A stretch of 64,000 nt of DNA, from positions 2,046,001-2,110,000 of the forward strand of contig CM066301.1 in NCBI GenBank assembly GCA_033807695.1, read 5' to 3'. Position numbers and translations under genes: made by a program. Source of the DNA: Daedaleopsis sinensis (lineage: Eukaryota; Basidiomycota; Agaricomycetes; Polyporales; Polyporaceae). This document shows, piece after piece, positions 33,604-44,113 of the stretch; position 1 is the stretch's first letter, and each line of letters begins with the position of its first letter. Below the pieces are notes generated by a model. The model had not been told where the DNA came from, made no database searches, and saw nothing but the letters and a program-made list of their open reading frames with translations.

Positions 33604-34649
33604 ATGTTGTCCCGGAATGCGGTTTCTGCTTGCAGACAGCGTACACGAGGTGAGACAGAGCGTGAAAACTCCATATACGCTTCTCTAACGCGAAAATACA
33701 GCGTGTCTGCACGCCCCGTCACGCTCATTAGCGTCGGTTGCGGACGCCCCTTCCTCCTCCCCGTCCACTTCCACAGCTATCCTCAACGCAGCAGTGGTCC
33801 TCAACCGCTCTCCCATACTGACTCGCACACCCACTCTGCTTGAGCGCGCGTACTATGCCTACCAGTCTCGCATCCGCCGTGCACTCTTCAATCCTTTCCC
33901 CACCGAATTCTACTTCAAGACCGGATCCCTCTTAGAGAAGAAGTTCGCGCGAGAAGAGAAGCTGCGCGAGCGCGAGGCTTTTGGAGGGCCTTGGGCAGTG
34001 AAGCAACAGGCTGCTGTGCCCGACGATGAGGTTGGCATTCCGAACTCGACCGACCCGACGGATAACATGGGTGAGGAGCCTATGGAACCTCCTGCTCCGA
34101 GGATACACGAGTCGGATCGGGTCGGAGACGTGATGAGTCTGGATAGGATGGGCGAGAGGAACCTATACCTCCTTGTGCGAGGGAAGGACCACTCAGGGAA
34201 GGAGGTGTGGAGGTTCCCTCAAGGTAGCGTGAAGGAGGGCGAGTCGCTGCATCAGGTCGGTCGCGTCTGGTCGCCCGGTATGATACCTCTAACAAGCTAT
34301 CTATCACAGGCTGCTTCACGCGACCTGCATGCTGAGTGCGGCGAGAATATGGACACTTGGATTGTCGGTCAGAAGCCTATAGCTGTGCACAACCCTCCAC
34401 TGCCTGAGAGCACCCAAAAGGCTTTGGGAGGAGAGGTCAGATTTTCTGTCATCGTTTGCATGGTACGGGCTCACACATCTCTACCTATAGCTTTACACTT
34501 TCTTCCTCAAGGCGCACATACTGGCTGGACAGGTCCGGCCAGACGGCAAGAACGTCACCGGCTTCGCATGGCTTACAAAAGAGGAGATAGAGCCTAAAGT
34601 CGACAAGGCGTACTGGGCGAGCGTGAAGGATATACTATCTGACTACTAA
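33604..34649 (+). CDS. Mitochondrial large-subunit ribosomal protein mL46
   Basis: Four exons (33604-33649, 33702-34255, 34310-34435, 34491-34649) give 294 aa. An Arg/Ser/Ala-rich N-terminus (MLSRNAVSACRQRTR) is a mitochondrial presequence. LTRTPTLLERAYYAYQSRI and the Nudix-like core (NLYLLVRGKDHSGKEVWRFP, then QGSVKEGESL and AASRDLHAECG) mark the mL46 family (yeast Mrpl17, human MRPL46), a catalytically inert Nudix fold. The C-terminus GFAWLTKEEIEP fits. I place the last intron at 34436-34490 (55 nt, GTCAGA donor), because the more obvious donor at 34463 would leave a 28-nt intron. Convergent with P450 #1. Confidence 0.88.
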
Positions 34650-35095
34650 TGCATCATCTTAATGGTTTTGTTTACACCCGCTCACAAAGTATTCGCAATG
34701 ATCGACGTGGCTGAAGACAGTATGGTGAACACATTTGACGGATGGACGTGAATTCAACAACATCATGGCGTAGAAAGCGTTGAGAAAGACAACTGAAACG
34801 AGCAAGAACTGATACACAAAGAGAGAGATAGCAGAGCGCGAAGAGGTAGGCAGTGTGAGCAGAAATGAGCAAATGCGAGGTGCGAGAGCGGTTGGAAGCC
34901 AACGGACATTTGATGGTACACTCAGGAGGACATACGTATACAATATGTGTACAGCTGGGATTGTGCGCATGGACACGGATGAAGAAGAGTAGCAAAAACA
35001 GGTGGGTCGTGAAGAGTTGACGTGTACAGCGTTCATGGACTTATCGCACCGTTGATTGTCACTAGGACTGGTGGAGTGCGACAAGATCGTGTCGT
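34650..35095. other. Convergent 3' intergenic region
   Basis: About 450 bp between the mL46 stop and the P450 #1 stop. Short frames have no family. No RNA or repeat was seen. Confidence 0.5.
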
Positions 35096-37343
35096 TCAGC
35101 ACTGGCTCAGGATGAGACGGCGGGCCTGCTCGGAGCGAGGACGGATGTCGGCAGGGAAAGGCTTCGGGAAGCTCGACAGACCGGACGTGTACTCTCCAGA
35201 AGGCGTGATCTCCTTCCCGTCAGGGCCGATCGCCTTGCGGATTTCCATGGTCGCACACAGGGAGGCGATGGCCATCCACACGCTGCCCATAGCGAGGAAA
35301 CGCCCAGGGCAGACACTGTGAATGTACGTCAGTGCCGGATTTTCCCTAATGGCGTGCATGCGCGAGTACGTACCGACGGCCGAAGCCGAACGACGCGTGC
35401 GGGAACTGCTCGGGCGCGCCGTGCGGCCCAGGGAGGAAGCGTTCGGGCTTGAACGTCTCGGGGTCGTGGTACACACGCGTGTCCATTGCCATAGACCTGC
35501 ACAGCTGAGTGTGAGTCCCAAGAGACTACTAGTACTTACTTCACGTCATCTCATCACGTACCAGGCGTTGGCGAACACCATGGTGCCCTTGGGAATGAAC
35601 ATGCCGTTATACGTGTCGTCCTCCATCGTGCTGTGCGGGATGCCTGTCGATGCGTCGTCAATGCGCAACCATAAGCCTCTCTTCGGCTTCGCGTTGAATC
35701 ATATGGCATGTACTTACCGAGCGGCACCACCGGACGCCACCTATTGCACAGTTTATGATTAGCATTTGGTAAGTAGACCGGCGGAGCGAGCACGATGTCT
35801 TACCTCAGCACTTCCTGAAAGATCCCCTCAATATATGGCAGATTCTCGCGATCATCGAAGTCCGGAAGTCGAGTCTGGCCGACGACCGTGTCAATCTCGT
35901 CCTGTGCCTTCTTCAGCACGTGTGGGTGCAGGACCATCGCGAGGATGAACGTGTTGATCGTGGAATACGTCTGAGGAATGCCGCACCGGCTTGCGTCAAT
36001 TGTGCGGCCAATGGAATGTGTTGCAACTTACGGTCTCGGCACCGCCTGCGTAGATAGCTCCGGTGGCATGCTTGAGGTCGTCAAGGCTATGTTCGCCTTT
36101 GTAATCAGGCTTGGAAAATTCTTCCAGGTAGGTGAGCAGGAACGACGGCGGGGCCTGTCCCTCGGCCTACGACGACTAGTCAGATACAAAGCGATCGGGC
36201 CGTGTCAGCGGTCGAGAAACATACCATCTGACGCTGAACTTGTTCGAACGGGTAATCATGGAACTTCCTGATCGCCCAGCTCCAGTCTATGCAAGCTCTG
36301 ATCAGTGACTCGCACAGAGATTGAGTGACGGTCAGCTCACTGTGCACCACGCGGTTGAACCAGCAGCCAGGGAACCACCAAGGCAGGTATTGCACTGTAG
36401 CGGCAAGTCCGCGGTCAGCCCTCATGCCACGCGACGTCCGCAGAACGTAAAATCGGCGAGCAACGTACAGGAGGGGAAGAAGTCAACGGGCGCCGTGCCC
36501 GGATCGCCAGCATCGACATGTGCTAGCGAGACGTTCTCCGTCAGCTTGATGTACTCGTCGTCGTCACGCTCGATCTGGTGGCCGTATGCGATCTTCATGA
36601 TCACTGCCGCTCCGAAGCTAGCACATGAAACCCGGTGACCGGTCGGTCACTGTGGCCCTTACGTAAAAGCACGAGAGAAAGCACGAACCGGCGGACGAGC
36701 CAGTCGAAGTCGTTCGGCCGGTCGATCATGTTCTTCAGCATCTTGTGGGCCTCTTCCGTGTGGATCGGACGGAAGCGGACGACCTCCTGCTTCGCGAGGT
36801 ACTGCTGCAAGATGCGCCGCTGCTTGAAGAACTGTGCGCCGTACTTCAGGAACGTCACGCTGACGCCCCATCCGAGGCTACACAGTGGCAGGAGCTCAGC
36901 GAACGCGCGGTGGGTGCAGACAATGTGGAGCGAACGCTCACTTCATGAACAGCGGGAAGACAGGCCTGTCGCTGTAGTTCGCGCTGCGTTTGTCCATCAG
37001 CTCGTTCGCCATCTCATAGTTGTTGACGATGACGATCTTCCGGCCGAGGATTTCGAGGTAGAAGATGTCGCCTGGTCGACAGATCAGCGTCGCTAGGACG
37101 GGCAGCACATACGGCGGACCTACCATATTTCTTCGACCATTGGAAGAAGACCTCGGCCTGGTACGAGCGAGGGAATATGCGGTAGTGTCCGATGACAGGG
37201 TCGGCAGGGGGGCTAGGCGGCAGGTGAGCGTTCCTGCGCCTCTTGCGGATCTGCCATCTGACGATGACGAGCAGGAGTGCGAAATGGAACGCGAGGAAGG
37301 TGGCGAAGGGCGACAAAGTCGTGAGGGCAGGAAGTGTGGCCAT
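35096..37343 (-). CDS. Cytochrome P450 monooxygenase (CYP64-clan-like) #1
   Basis: The N-terminal anchor is at about residues 10-30 (FATFLAFHFALLLVIV), followed by the basic/proline hinge KRRRNAHLPPSPPADP. The C-helix segment FKQRRILQQYL follows. The I-helix reads AGGAETTYST, with Glu in place of the more common Asp. The K-helix ExxR is EVLRWRPVVPLG, the PERF region is FKPERFLPG, and the haem-binding loop is FGFGRRVCPGR, interrupted by an intron after RR. Family members typically hydroxylate hydrophobic metabolites at the ER. The closest general type I recognise is the ordA/CYP64-like group expanded in wood-decay fungi; the substrate is unknown. A TATA box lies about 50 bp upstream of the ATG. 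Confidence 0.92.
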
Positions 37344-37393
37344 TGGGGGCGTTGTCTGTCCGGCTCGATGTCCGTCCTCCAGCGTTCTGCGAG

Positions 37394-37401
37394 CATTTAT
37401 A
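37394..37401 (-). promoter_or_regulatory. TATA box of P450 #1
   Basis: TATAAATG on the minus strand, about 50 bp upstream of the ATG at 37343. This spacing is plausible for a short-leader fungal P450 promoter. Confidence 0.5.
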
Positions 37402-39079
37402 GCCTGACGCCTTCCATCACCGCGCCCTTGCCATGAACGGGAGGAGGTCCCTGACTTCGAGGTCCCAGTGCTCCGCCCGTCGTGCTACTCATGTCGTAAG
37501 GGTGAGCAAAGAGAGATCGATGATAACACCGCCCAATACGCTAGATGTCGTGGATAGCGCAATGGGAACTGGAGCTAGAGCTAGCGGGGCGGCTGACAGA
37601 CCCTCTGGAGGCGGAGGTGAGGCCCAGCCCGCTGGAACGGCCCCACGTAAGGTGTCACGATCTGCCAGCAAAGCAGTAGTGTCTGCTTGTGTAGCAATAG
37701 TCTGGTCCGAATAAATTGTAGATGCCGTCCGAGAGCGCTCAGCGAAGTAGATATTAGCACAGAAAAGATCAGAGCACGGACCTTCCCATCGGTTGTGGGT
37801 CCATGTATCCCTACTTAGTCCAGCGGTGGTTCCAGTTTGAGAGGATGGATTTCTCATTCATCCTTCCCATGATGGCGGACATATTCAGTGCCAACAGACA
37901 CATCAAACACCGGTGCGAGAAGCCCTGCTTGACCTTGGCTATCGGCCACAGGCCGTCCTCCTTGGCGCGCTTTAGATGATCGTATGTTTGCCACGGCACT
38001 GGGGAGTTACTTTGGGTGTAATGTCATCACCCTGCACATGTCGATGACGACCTCACGCACCAATTGATTTAATTTTGTGATCCTCGGCAAGCCACGCCAG
38101 ACGGAACCCCACTCAAACATGTCCGAATGGGCAAAAGACCACAGGGTGTTACGTCCGGTCGTGTGGTGATGGCGAGGTGAAGGTATACGTCACATCAGAC
38201 CCGGGGAGAGAGAGGCACGAGCAGGGCACGAGCTAGGCCAATGGAATCATGGATCCCTGCCAGCACAACCTGCAGCTGGTACGTGGAGTTGCTCCCGCGG
38301 CGCCCTCTGGAACGTTTCGTCAATACTCGACCGTCCTCGTGTTTAACGGCAACATGGAAACTTTACGTGAACACTATAGCAGAGCGCCGTCCGGCACTCT
38401 TATCGATGCACTTGGAGTCGTCTGGTAGTTGATTGTCCCACGAATATGGCAGGTATCGCAACATCAGCATAGGCTGAGTGCGGCCGCCCCGATCGACCCC
38501 GGTCGGAAAGACTAAAACACTTATGGGCGATCGAGGGCGCAATCAGGAGGCAGCATCGTGACGGCGATGCGAAACCCAGCGGCCAGCGGCTAGCCACGGT
38601 CCACGGAGGCATGGGTGAAAGCGACCAGCCAGATTCGGGTCGTGCGGGCGTGATGCTGTGAGCTGGTGCTGAGGCGTGCCACGAGAGTGTCAACGTTGGC
38701 GCAGCGCCGGGAATGTTCGGATGACCTACAGCTTCTCCCGTTAAGTTAGTCGAAGACGCTACTTTCGGTATTATAGACTAGAGCCCACCGACCATCACGG
38801 CTCGTTATGAGCGCAATCACAAGTCGCCAACCCGGAAGAGCTTGTGGGTGCTTCGTTTCGCCCCGCGAGAGGTTTCACAAAGGGAATATTTCCGCGCGGC
38901 CGCCGAGGATTGCTAAACGAGTGCTGGTGTTTCTCGTAGTCCGTCATCAGGTCCTCATATGTCGGCGTTCGGAAAGAGGTATCCCGGCTATCTATTGAAG
39001 ATTCTTACATCAACAATGGCCGCATAGTACGCCGCCTGTAGGCGACGAACCGAGAGGCTCCGAGTCCCGCGGGGAGTGC

Positions 39080-39097
39080 AGGTGAATTAATTCACCT
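39080..39097. repeat. 18-bp perfect palindrome
   Basis: AGGTGAATTAATTCACCT is identical to its reverse complement with no spacer. It lies in the gene-poor interval. A dimeric binding site or a transposon-related sequence is possible. Confidence 0.7.
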
Positions 39098-39875
39098 AGC
39101 ATCGCGAGTCCTATAATATAGTGTTACTGAGACTCCAGAGAGACACGGGATTGGAGGTGAAAGCTACCTTCTCTGGTGAAAGAGTTGACGGAGACTTTTG
39201 AAACGCCGGCGCCAAACCGACTATCCTAATCGCCGGCCGTTGCCGGTGGAGTTTAGCCGCTCGTATAGTAGGATGGAGAGGATAGTACATCTCAGGCTGG
39301 AAAATGCCAGGGTGAGCACGAAGCTCGAGCAATGCATGCCCCTAGAAACGGGTGCAAGAGATCTTTGTAAAACGCCAGGCCGCTGTAGCCTGTCTGCACA
39401 ATATGTGTTAATCTTGGGCATCTCGAGAATGTGGGCTAGCATTCTAGTAGCCGACGTGACCGTCTTGTTGAGGGAACTTGTATTTCAAAGAGAAATTCCC
39501 AGCATACAAGTGCAAACGGTAGAGATTTGACCTCCATCCAGCATCTTTGTCTATTAGAGTGAGATCTTTCTACTAGAGCAAGCATATTCTACACGCGGAA
39601 ACGAGCAAGAAAGACCCAAAGGATTCGGACAGTGCTTAGTACTATATGCACTGGAATGTGTGGCTAGCTCGCATAGCTAGTGGGAAGGATCACAGGTTGA
39701 TGTGCAGCCTGTAATTACGGCTTGAGGCGTGTCGAAACCTTCACCCATGCCGGAATATATATTATTGCCGGATGGGATCAGAGGCTTGAAAAGTACCGGT
39801 AAGACTTGAAATATGTGCATTATCCGCATGCTACCAATCGCACAGGACCGTCCATCCCTCATGTCAATAGCTCCT

Positions 39876-39899
39876 CATCGTCTGCCTAGGGGAGACAAG
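39876..39899 (+). repeat. 24-bp dispersed repeat, copy 2
   Basis: Identical to 26035-26058 in the same orientation and, like it, intergenic. Confidence 0.6.
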
Positions 39900-40256
39900 A
39901 AATCGCACATACATACCTGATCGAGTGCTGGCTGATCACGATGACACGACAAGTGAGTCCTAATCCCCTTTATTCCCCCACTGACCGCGCGGGTAGTGAG
40001 CGATAGAAGTACAAGAGCGACTCGCGTCTGTAGATACTACTAGCAACAGATGAGACATCTAGCGAAGTGACCTAGTGTGCGTGGATGAGAGAGCGAGATG
40101 GAGACGAGTGCAAGAACAAGAATAGAGCAATCTACCCCGTGGGTGTGGGCGAGCGAGCTGTAACGGCGGGCGAGCAAAGAAAAGGGACAACGTCCGATTA
40201 AAAATGAAACGGGAGAAATGGCGCGCGTGAAGACGCGGTGTGCAGCTGGCCCCTCC

Positions 40257-41249
40257 TTAGACGAAGCCCCTTCCGCCCCGCTTGGCATCGATCCTCTTGA
40301 ACCGCTCCTCCTCTTGCCGCTGCGGATCCAAGCAGCTTGTCAGCAACACAGCGACCAAACAGAGAGAAATAGAACGTACCCTCTTGATGACGCACATGGT
40401 GGCCAGGAATAGGCTGATCACCACCGCCATGAGCCCGTATATCTAGAAACGATCAACGGGGTGAGCGTCGCGTTGCAGCATTGCCTGAAATAACTGCGGG
40501 TTGCAATCGAGAGCTTACCGATCTGAAGGTGACAACAGTTACATCAGTACGGCGACTACGAGCCTATTGATTGATCACTTACGTGAAGATGTTGTTCAGC
40601 GTGTAGTCGGTGGAGGCGGTAATTGGCCCGACGCAGCGGCCGAAGCTCGTGTCGTTCGGGTTCACGAGCGACTCCACGAAGGTCAGGTTCGTGCAGAAGG
40701 AGCCCCCGATCTCGACCGTGTCGTTCTGCGTGAAGTACCCGCAGCAGGAGAACTACGGGACAGGAGGCTCGTGTGAGGCAGCGGCGCGGATTGCGCGTGT
40801 GGCAGGACTGACCTTGTCCTGAATCTGGATCCGCGTCTCGGCGGGGACGGCGTTGTAGACCTTGAAGTAGTTGGCGCGCTGCTCGAGCGAGAAGAACCAG
40901 ATGATGGTGCCGACGACGAGGATGACAAGGGCGTCGACGACCAGGAGCCAGTTGAGGAGTACAAGGCCGGATGTGACATGGTTCTTCTGCACGATACCGC
41001 CGACGGAAACCACGAATGTCAGGAGCAGGAAGATGCCCGTGATCAGTCCGCCTGGCGACGGGTCAGGAAGGGCAGAATGGAAGAGTAGCTGGAAGGAACC
41101 GCACCGAGGAGGAAGCCGTCGTTGAGAGTGAAGTTGATCATGAGGTTGGGCATCTTGAATATCTGCGAGAAGGCGACAAGGAGGGCTCCGCCCGCGAGGA
41201 GACAGACGTCTACGAAAGTCCAAAAGCTCATAAGGCGCTTGGAAGGCAT
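40257..41249 (-). CDS. Fungal tetraspanin
   Basis: The spliced protein has 227 aa and four membrane helices (about 9-30, 46-68, 78-102, 186-206). The large extracellular loop carries the diagnostic CCG at 131-133 (FSCCGYFTQND) and further cysteines at 148 and 168. Sequons NDT and NLT suggest glycosylation. The tail is basic (KRRQEEERFKRIDAKRGGRG). This is the size and layout of fungal Pls1/Tsp2-type tetraspanins, which organise membrane complexes and NADPH-oxidase-dependent polarised growth. To keep the frame from NNIFT into TM4 (SIYGLM), a 4-nt exon at 40519-40522 is needed between two canonical introns. Which fungal tetraspanin class it belongs to is not certain. Confidence 0.9.
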
Positions 41250-41942
41250 CTTCGCTGAATGTGTGTAGCGTATGAACTACATTCGGGCAGGGAGAGACTG
41301 AGCTGGAGAGGGCGAAAGAGGAGAGGAAGGAGACGGACCAGAACGGGATATGCTACGACTGAGAGCGAGCAGGTTACGAGTCAACTCGATGTAAATGCGA
41401 CCAATGAACTCTTCCAGAGAGAGCGGACACGACAGAGGTGGCTGCAGCACCAAGAAAAGAGAGGAAAGAGACGTTCAACGCCTGCGGGGGGCGGTCAGCC
41501 GAAGAACGAAGGGGAGGAAGGAGGGGGTGAGGAGGAAGGGAGGCGCACCTGCTCGCAAGCGTATAAGTCCAGCTGTTGACGGGACGGGGAGGGCAACGGC
41601 GATGCGCTCTCCCACAAGCCACGCATAAATGATGGTCGGCCCGTCTCCGTCGCCATGGCCACTTGTCGAATCCAGCCCATTCGAGCCCCGCAGCCTTTCC
41701 CCCGCCTTTCGCACTCGCCAGTCCACGCAGTTGTCTCTGGGCACTCATGAGCCGGTAGACGTGCACAATGCGACCGCTGTCTGCCCATTGTCTCCCGCTG
41801 TCTACGTAAGCACCGCGTCGGCGCGCCCCCGTCGTCGGCCCCGGTCCCGGCCATCACCCGGACTACAATCACCGTTGCGCAGCGCCCAGGAGCACCGACT
41901 CGCGAGACGTTTTGATTTACAGCGTTCAGCCAAGTCTTGGAC
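41250..41942. promoter_or_regulatory. Bidirectional interval, tetraspanin / MET8
   Basis: 693 bp between divergent starts. A long minus-strand frame (41495-42163) crosses from MET8 into this region, but it is antisense to MET8 and has no family. No clear TATA box was seen. Confidence 0.45.
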
Positions 41943-42788
41943 ATGCCACCATCCTCAGAAGACCTCTCTGCGCTCTCCGGTGGCTCTCTCCTCCTCGCCT
42001 GGCAGCTCGCTGGCAGGACAGTCCTCATCGTCGGCGGCGGCGACGTCGCCTCAGGCCGCATCGAGTCCGTCCTCGTCGCGGACGCGCGCATCACCCTCAT
42101 CTCGCCCCGCGCCGGCCTCCATCCGCTCACGAACCGCTTCATCGAAACCTCTGACCGCATCACCTATCATGATCGCGTCTTTGCAGGGCCTCAGGACCTC
42201 GAGGGCGTGGACATGGTCTTGACGGCGATCGACGACGTGCAGGTCTCCCGCCAAATATGCGAACTCTGCAGGGAGCGAAAGATCCCCGTCAACGTCGCTG
42301 ACATCCCTCCCTCCTGCGACTTCTACTTCGGCTCCCAGATTCGCAGCGGGCCCCTGCAAATCATGATCTCTACAAACGGCCGGAGCCCCAAGCTCGCGAA
42401 CATCATCCGCAAGAAGATCGAGGCCTGCATCCCCGAGCACGCTGGCGAGGCGATTGAGAAGGTCGGCGAGCTTAGGTCCAAACTCAAGGAGCGCGCGCCG
42501 GGTGTGGGAGGCGAGGTCGGGAAGAGACGGATGCGGTGGATGATCGACGTCTGCTCGTCGTGGGGCATGGACGAGCTTGCGGTGCTGGACGACAAGATGA
42601 TGGCCAAGCTGCTGGACGAGGGCTGGGAGAAGAACCACGTCCCGCGGCTGGAGGACATCGGAGGCCACAAGAAGCAGGCTACGGATGCTCACCCGGTGCG
42701 GTCTTCGTCTCTTCTTCTCCCCACCGCACTGGGATTCGTCGTCGGCGTCGCATGCACGGCAGTTGTCTTGCTGACCCGTCCTCGGTGA
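41943..42788 (+). CDS. MET8: Siroheme synthase: precorrin-2 dehydrogenase/ferrochelatase
   Basis: An intronless 281-aa protein. The N-terminal Rossmann domain begins RTVLIVGGGDVASGRIESVL, the glycine-rich NAD loop. The conserved catalytic-site segment NVADIPPSCDFYFGSQIRSG includes the Asp residues associated with both dehydrogenation and Fe chelation in Met8p. ISTNGRSPKLANIIRKKIE starts the C-terminal dimerisation and substrate region. It converts precorrin-2 to siroheme, the cofactor of sulfite and nitrite reductase. At the extreme C-terminus about 20 hydrophobic residues (TALGFVVGVACTAVVLL) plus Thr-Arg-Pro-Arg form an apparent tail anchor, which budding-yeast Met8p is not known for. The start is ATG 41943; two codons upstream the frame reads TTG. 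Confidence 0.93.
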   Translation: MPPSSEDLSALSGGSLLLAWQLAGRTVLIVGGGDVASGRIESVLVADARITLISPRAGLHPLTNRFIETSDRITYHDRVFAGPQDLEGVDMVLTAIDDVQVSRQICELCRERKIPVNVADIPPSCDFYFGSQIRSGPLQIMISTNGRSPKLANIIRKKIEACIPEHAGEAIEKVGELRSKLKERAPGVGGEVGKRRMRWMIDVCSSWGMDELAVLDDKMMAKLLDEGWEKNHVPRLEDIGGHKKQATDAHPVRSSSLLLPTALGFVVGVACTAVVLLTRPR

Positions 42789-43324
42789 CACCTATCACCT
42801 TTTGACATCTCTGCCACTCCTCCAAACGACCACACCGCGGTCGACTGTCCACTGGTCGGCCTGACGAATAATGAGACTCTTGGATACATACATAGACGAT
42901 AGAATAGACACATCCCCTCCGCCAGAAGCCGAGCCAATGTACCATAGTTTGCAATACGTTCCAGATCCTTTGCGAACGGCGTGTCGGCTGAGTCAGGGCT
43001 GAGTCAATCATGCTGTCCTCGAGTCATGCTAAACGTATACCGCTGCCAGTCCGACGTCCAGGTGTGAGTGAGCATCCGCAGGCAGTTGGCAGTCTCCGGC
43101 ATATGAATCAGAATAAGGTTGACCAACGGAGCACTTGCAAGGCGCGGAGGCGGCCGAGCTGTGCACACCTTCTCCGAGCGGTGACATGACTCAGAGCGCC
43201 CATCGTACAAGCGCCGAGTATATAAAGCGGCAACGTCAGACGAGCGTTTCCCCACATCATCCGCCGCTCTTGCTGTCCATCTCTCACTCTATAGACGTCT
43301 ATCCTACCGCACTCACTAAACACG
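42789..43324 (+). other. Intergenic, MBF1 promoter region
   Basis: 536 bp between the MET8 stop and the MBF1 ATG. It has a strong TATA box near 43.22 kb and pyrimidine-rich sequence just before the ATG, as in highly expressed fungal genes. No other feature was seen. Confidence 0.5.
43219..43227 (+). promoter_or_regulatory. TATA box of MBF1
   Basis: TATATAAAG lies about 100 bp upstream of the MBF1 ATG, followed by a CT-rich leader. Confidence 0.65.
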
Positions 43325-44113
43325 ATGAGCAACACCGACTGGGACGCCAAGGTTGTCATCGGCCAGAAGGCCAAGGCCCCAAAAGTGACCCGCAACACCT
43401 CTGATCTGAACGGTACGCGCCCCGCAGACCTGCTGTGCGCCATCGCTGACGAACGATTGCCCATGTAGCCGTACGTATGCGTATCTGGAGTGCGCAACGG
43501 ACAATTGACTGATGCGCTCCGGACTTGTCGTGTTGCCTCGCAGGCCCGCCGGGCAGGTGCCGTCGTCGGGACGGACAAGAAGGTGACGGGGGGGCTGAAC
43601 AAGGCCCATCAAGGTGCGTCTCTGTCTCTGCATCCGTCCCCAGCAAGCACGCAGCACCGCCCGCTGGGGTCTGGAGATCGTCTCAGTCCGAGGCGCTGCC
43701 CGATGTGCCGCTGCTCACATTGTACATACACGCACGCAGGGACGGACCACCAGAAGATCGCGAAGCTCGACCGCGAGAACGAGGTCGCGCCCCCGCCCAA
43801 GATCGCGCCCTCCGTCGGCAAGGTGCGTCTCCCTCCCCGCCCCGCCCCCCTCCCGCACGCACGCCTAGGATCCGGCTGACCGCCCGCCCACCCGCCGCAC
43901 GCCCAGGCCATGCAGACGGCGCGCATGGAGAAGCAGCTCTCGCAGAAGGACGTCGCGCAGAAGATCAACGAGAAGCCGAGCATCCTGCAGGACTACGAGG
44001 CGGGGCGCGCGATCCCGAACGCGCAGATCCTCGCGAAGCTCGAGCGCGTGCTCGGCGTGAAGCTGCGCGGGACGGACATTGGGAAGAAGCTGGAGGGGCC
44101 GAAGAAGTCGTAG
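43325..44113 (+). CDS. MBF1: Multiprotein-bridging factor 1 (coactivator)
   Basis: 149 aa. The N-terminal MBF1 domain starts [20 protein letters not shown], with [15 protein letters not shown] in the preferred model. The C-terminal cro/C1-type helix-turn-helix is [20 protein letters not shown], followed by [20 protein letters not shown] and [12 protein letters not shown]1 bridges bZIP activators and TBP and supports translation fidelity. Exons are 43325-43412, 43469-43470, 43544-43613, 43740-43822 and 43907-44113. The second exon is just two nucleotides (CC), flanked by a clean acceptor (ATGTAG) and donor (GTACGT). It restores the near-invariant AARR. A single longer intron to 43557 would also keep the frame but delete AARRA. 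It is convergent with gamma-tubulin. Confidence 0.93.

Larger units (their letters stand above)
37344..40256. other. Gene-poor interval
   Basis: About 2.9 kb with no gene I can support, the longest empty stretch in the window. Frames at 37489-37857 and 37811-37999 (minus) and 39198-39530 (plus) lack any recognisable family and have no splice-consistent extension. Base composition turns AT-richer after about 39.1 kb. It contains an 18-bp perfect palindrome and one copy of the 24-bp repeat. Degenerate transposon remains or a long regulatory region are both possible. Confidence 0.5.

Noticed and set aside
34463..34490. 28-nt intron in the mL46 gene
   Set aside because: Too short for a fungal spliceosomal intron. 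Using the GTCAGA donor at 34436 gives a normal 55-nt intron with the same frame.
37489..37999. Two overlapping minus-strand frames upstream of P450 #1
   Set aside because: No family, no consistent splice between them, low-complexity Ala/Pro/Thr content; insufficient to call a gene.
41495..42163. Minus-strand 222-codon open frame
   Set aside because: It is antisense to the intronless MET8 gene, has no recognisable family and reflects GC-rich codon structure on the other strand.
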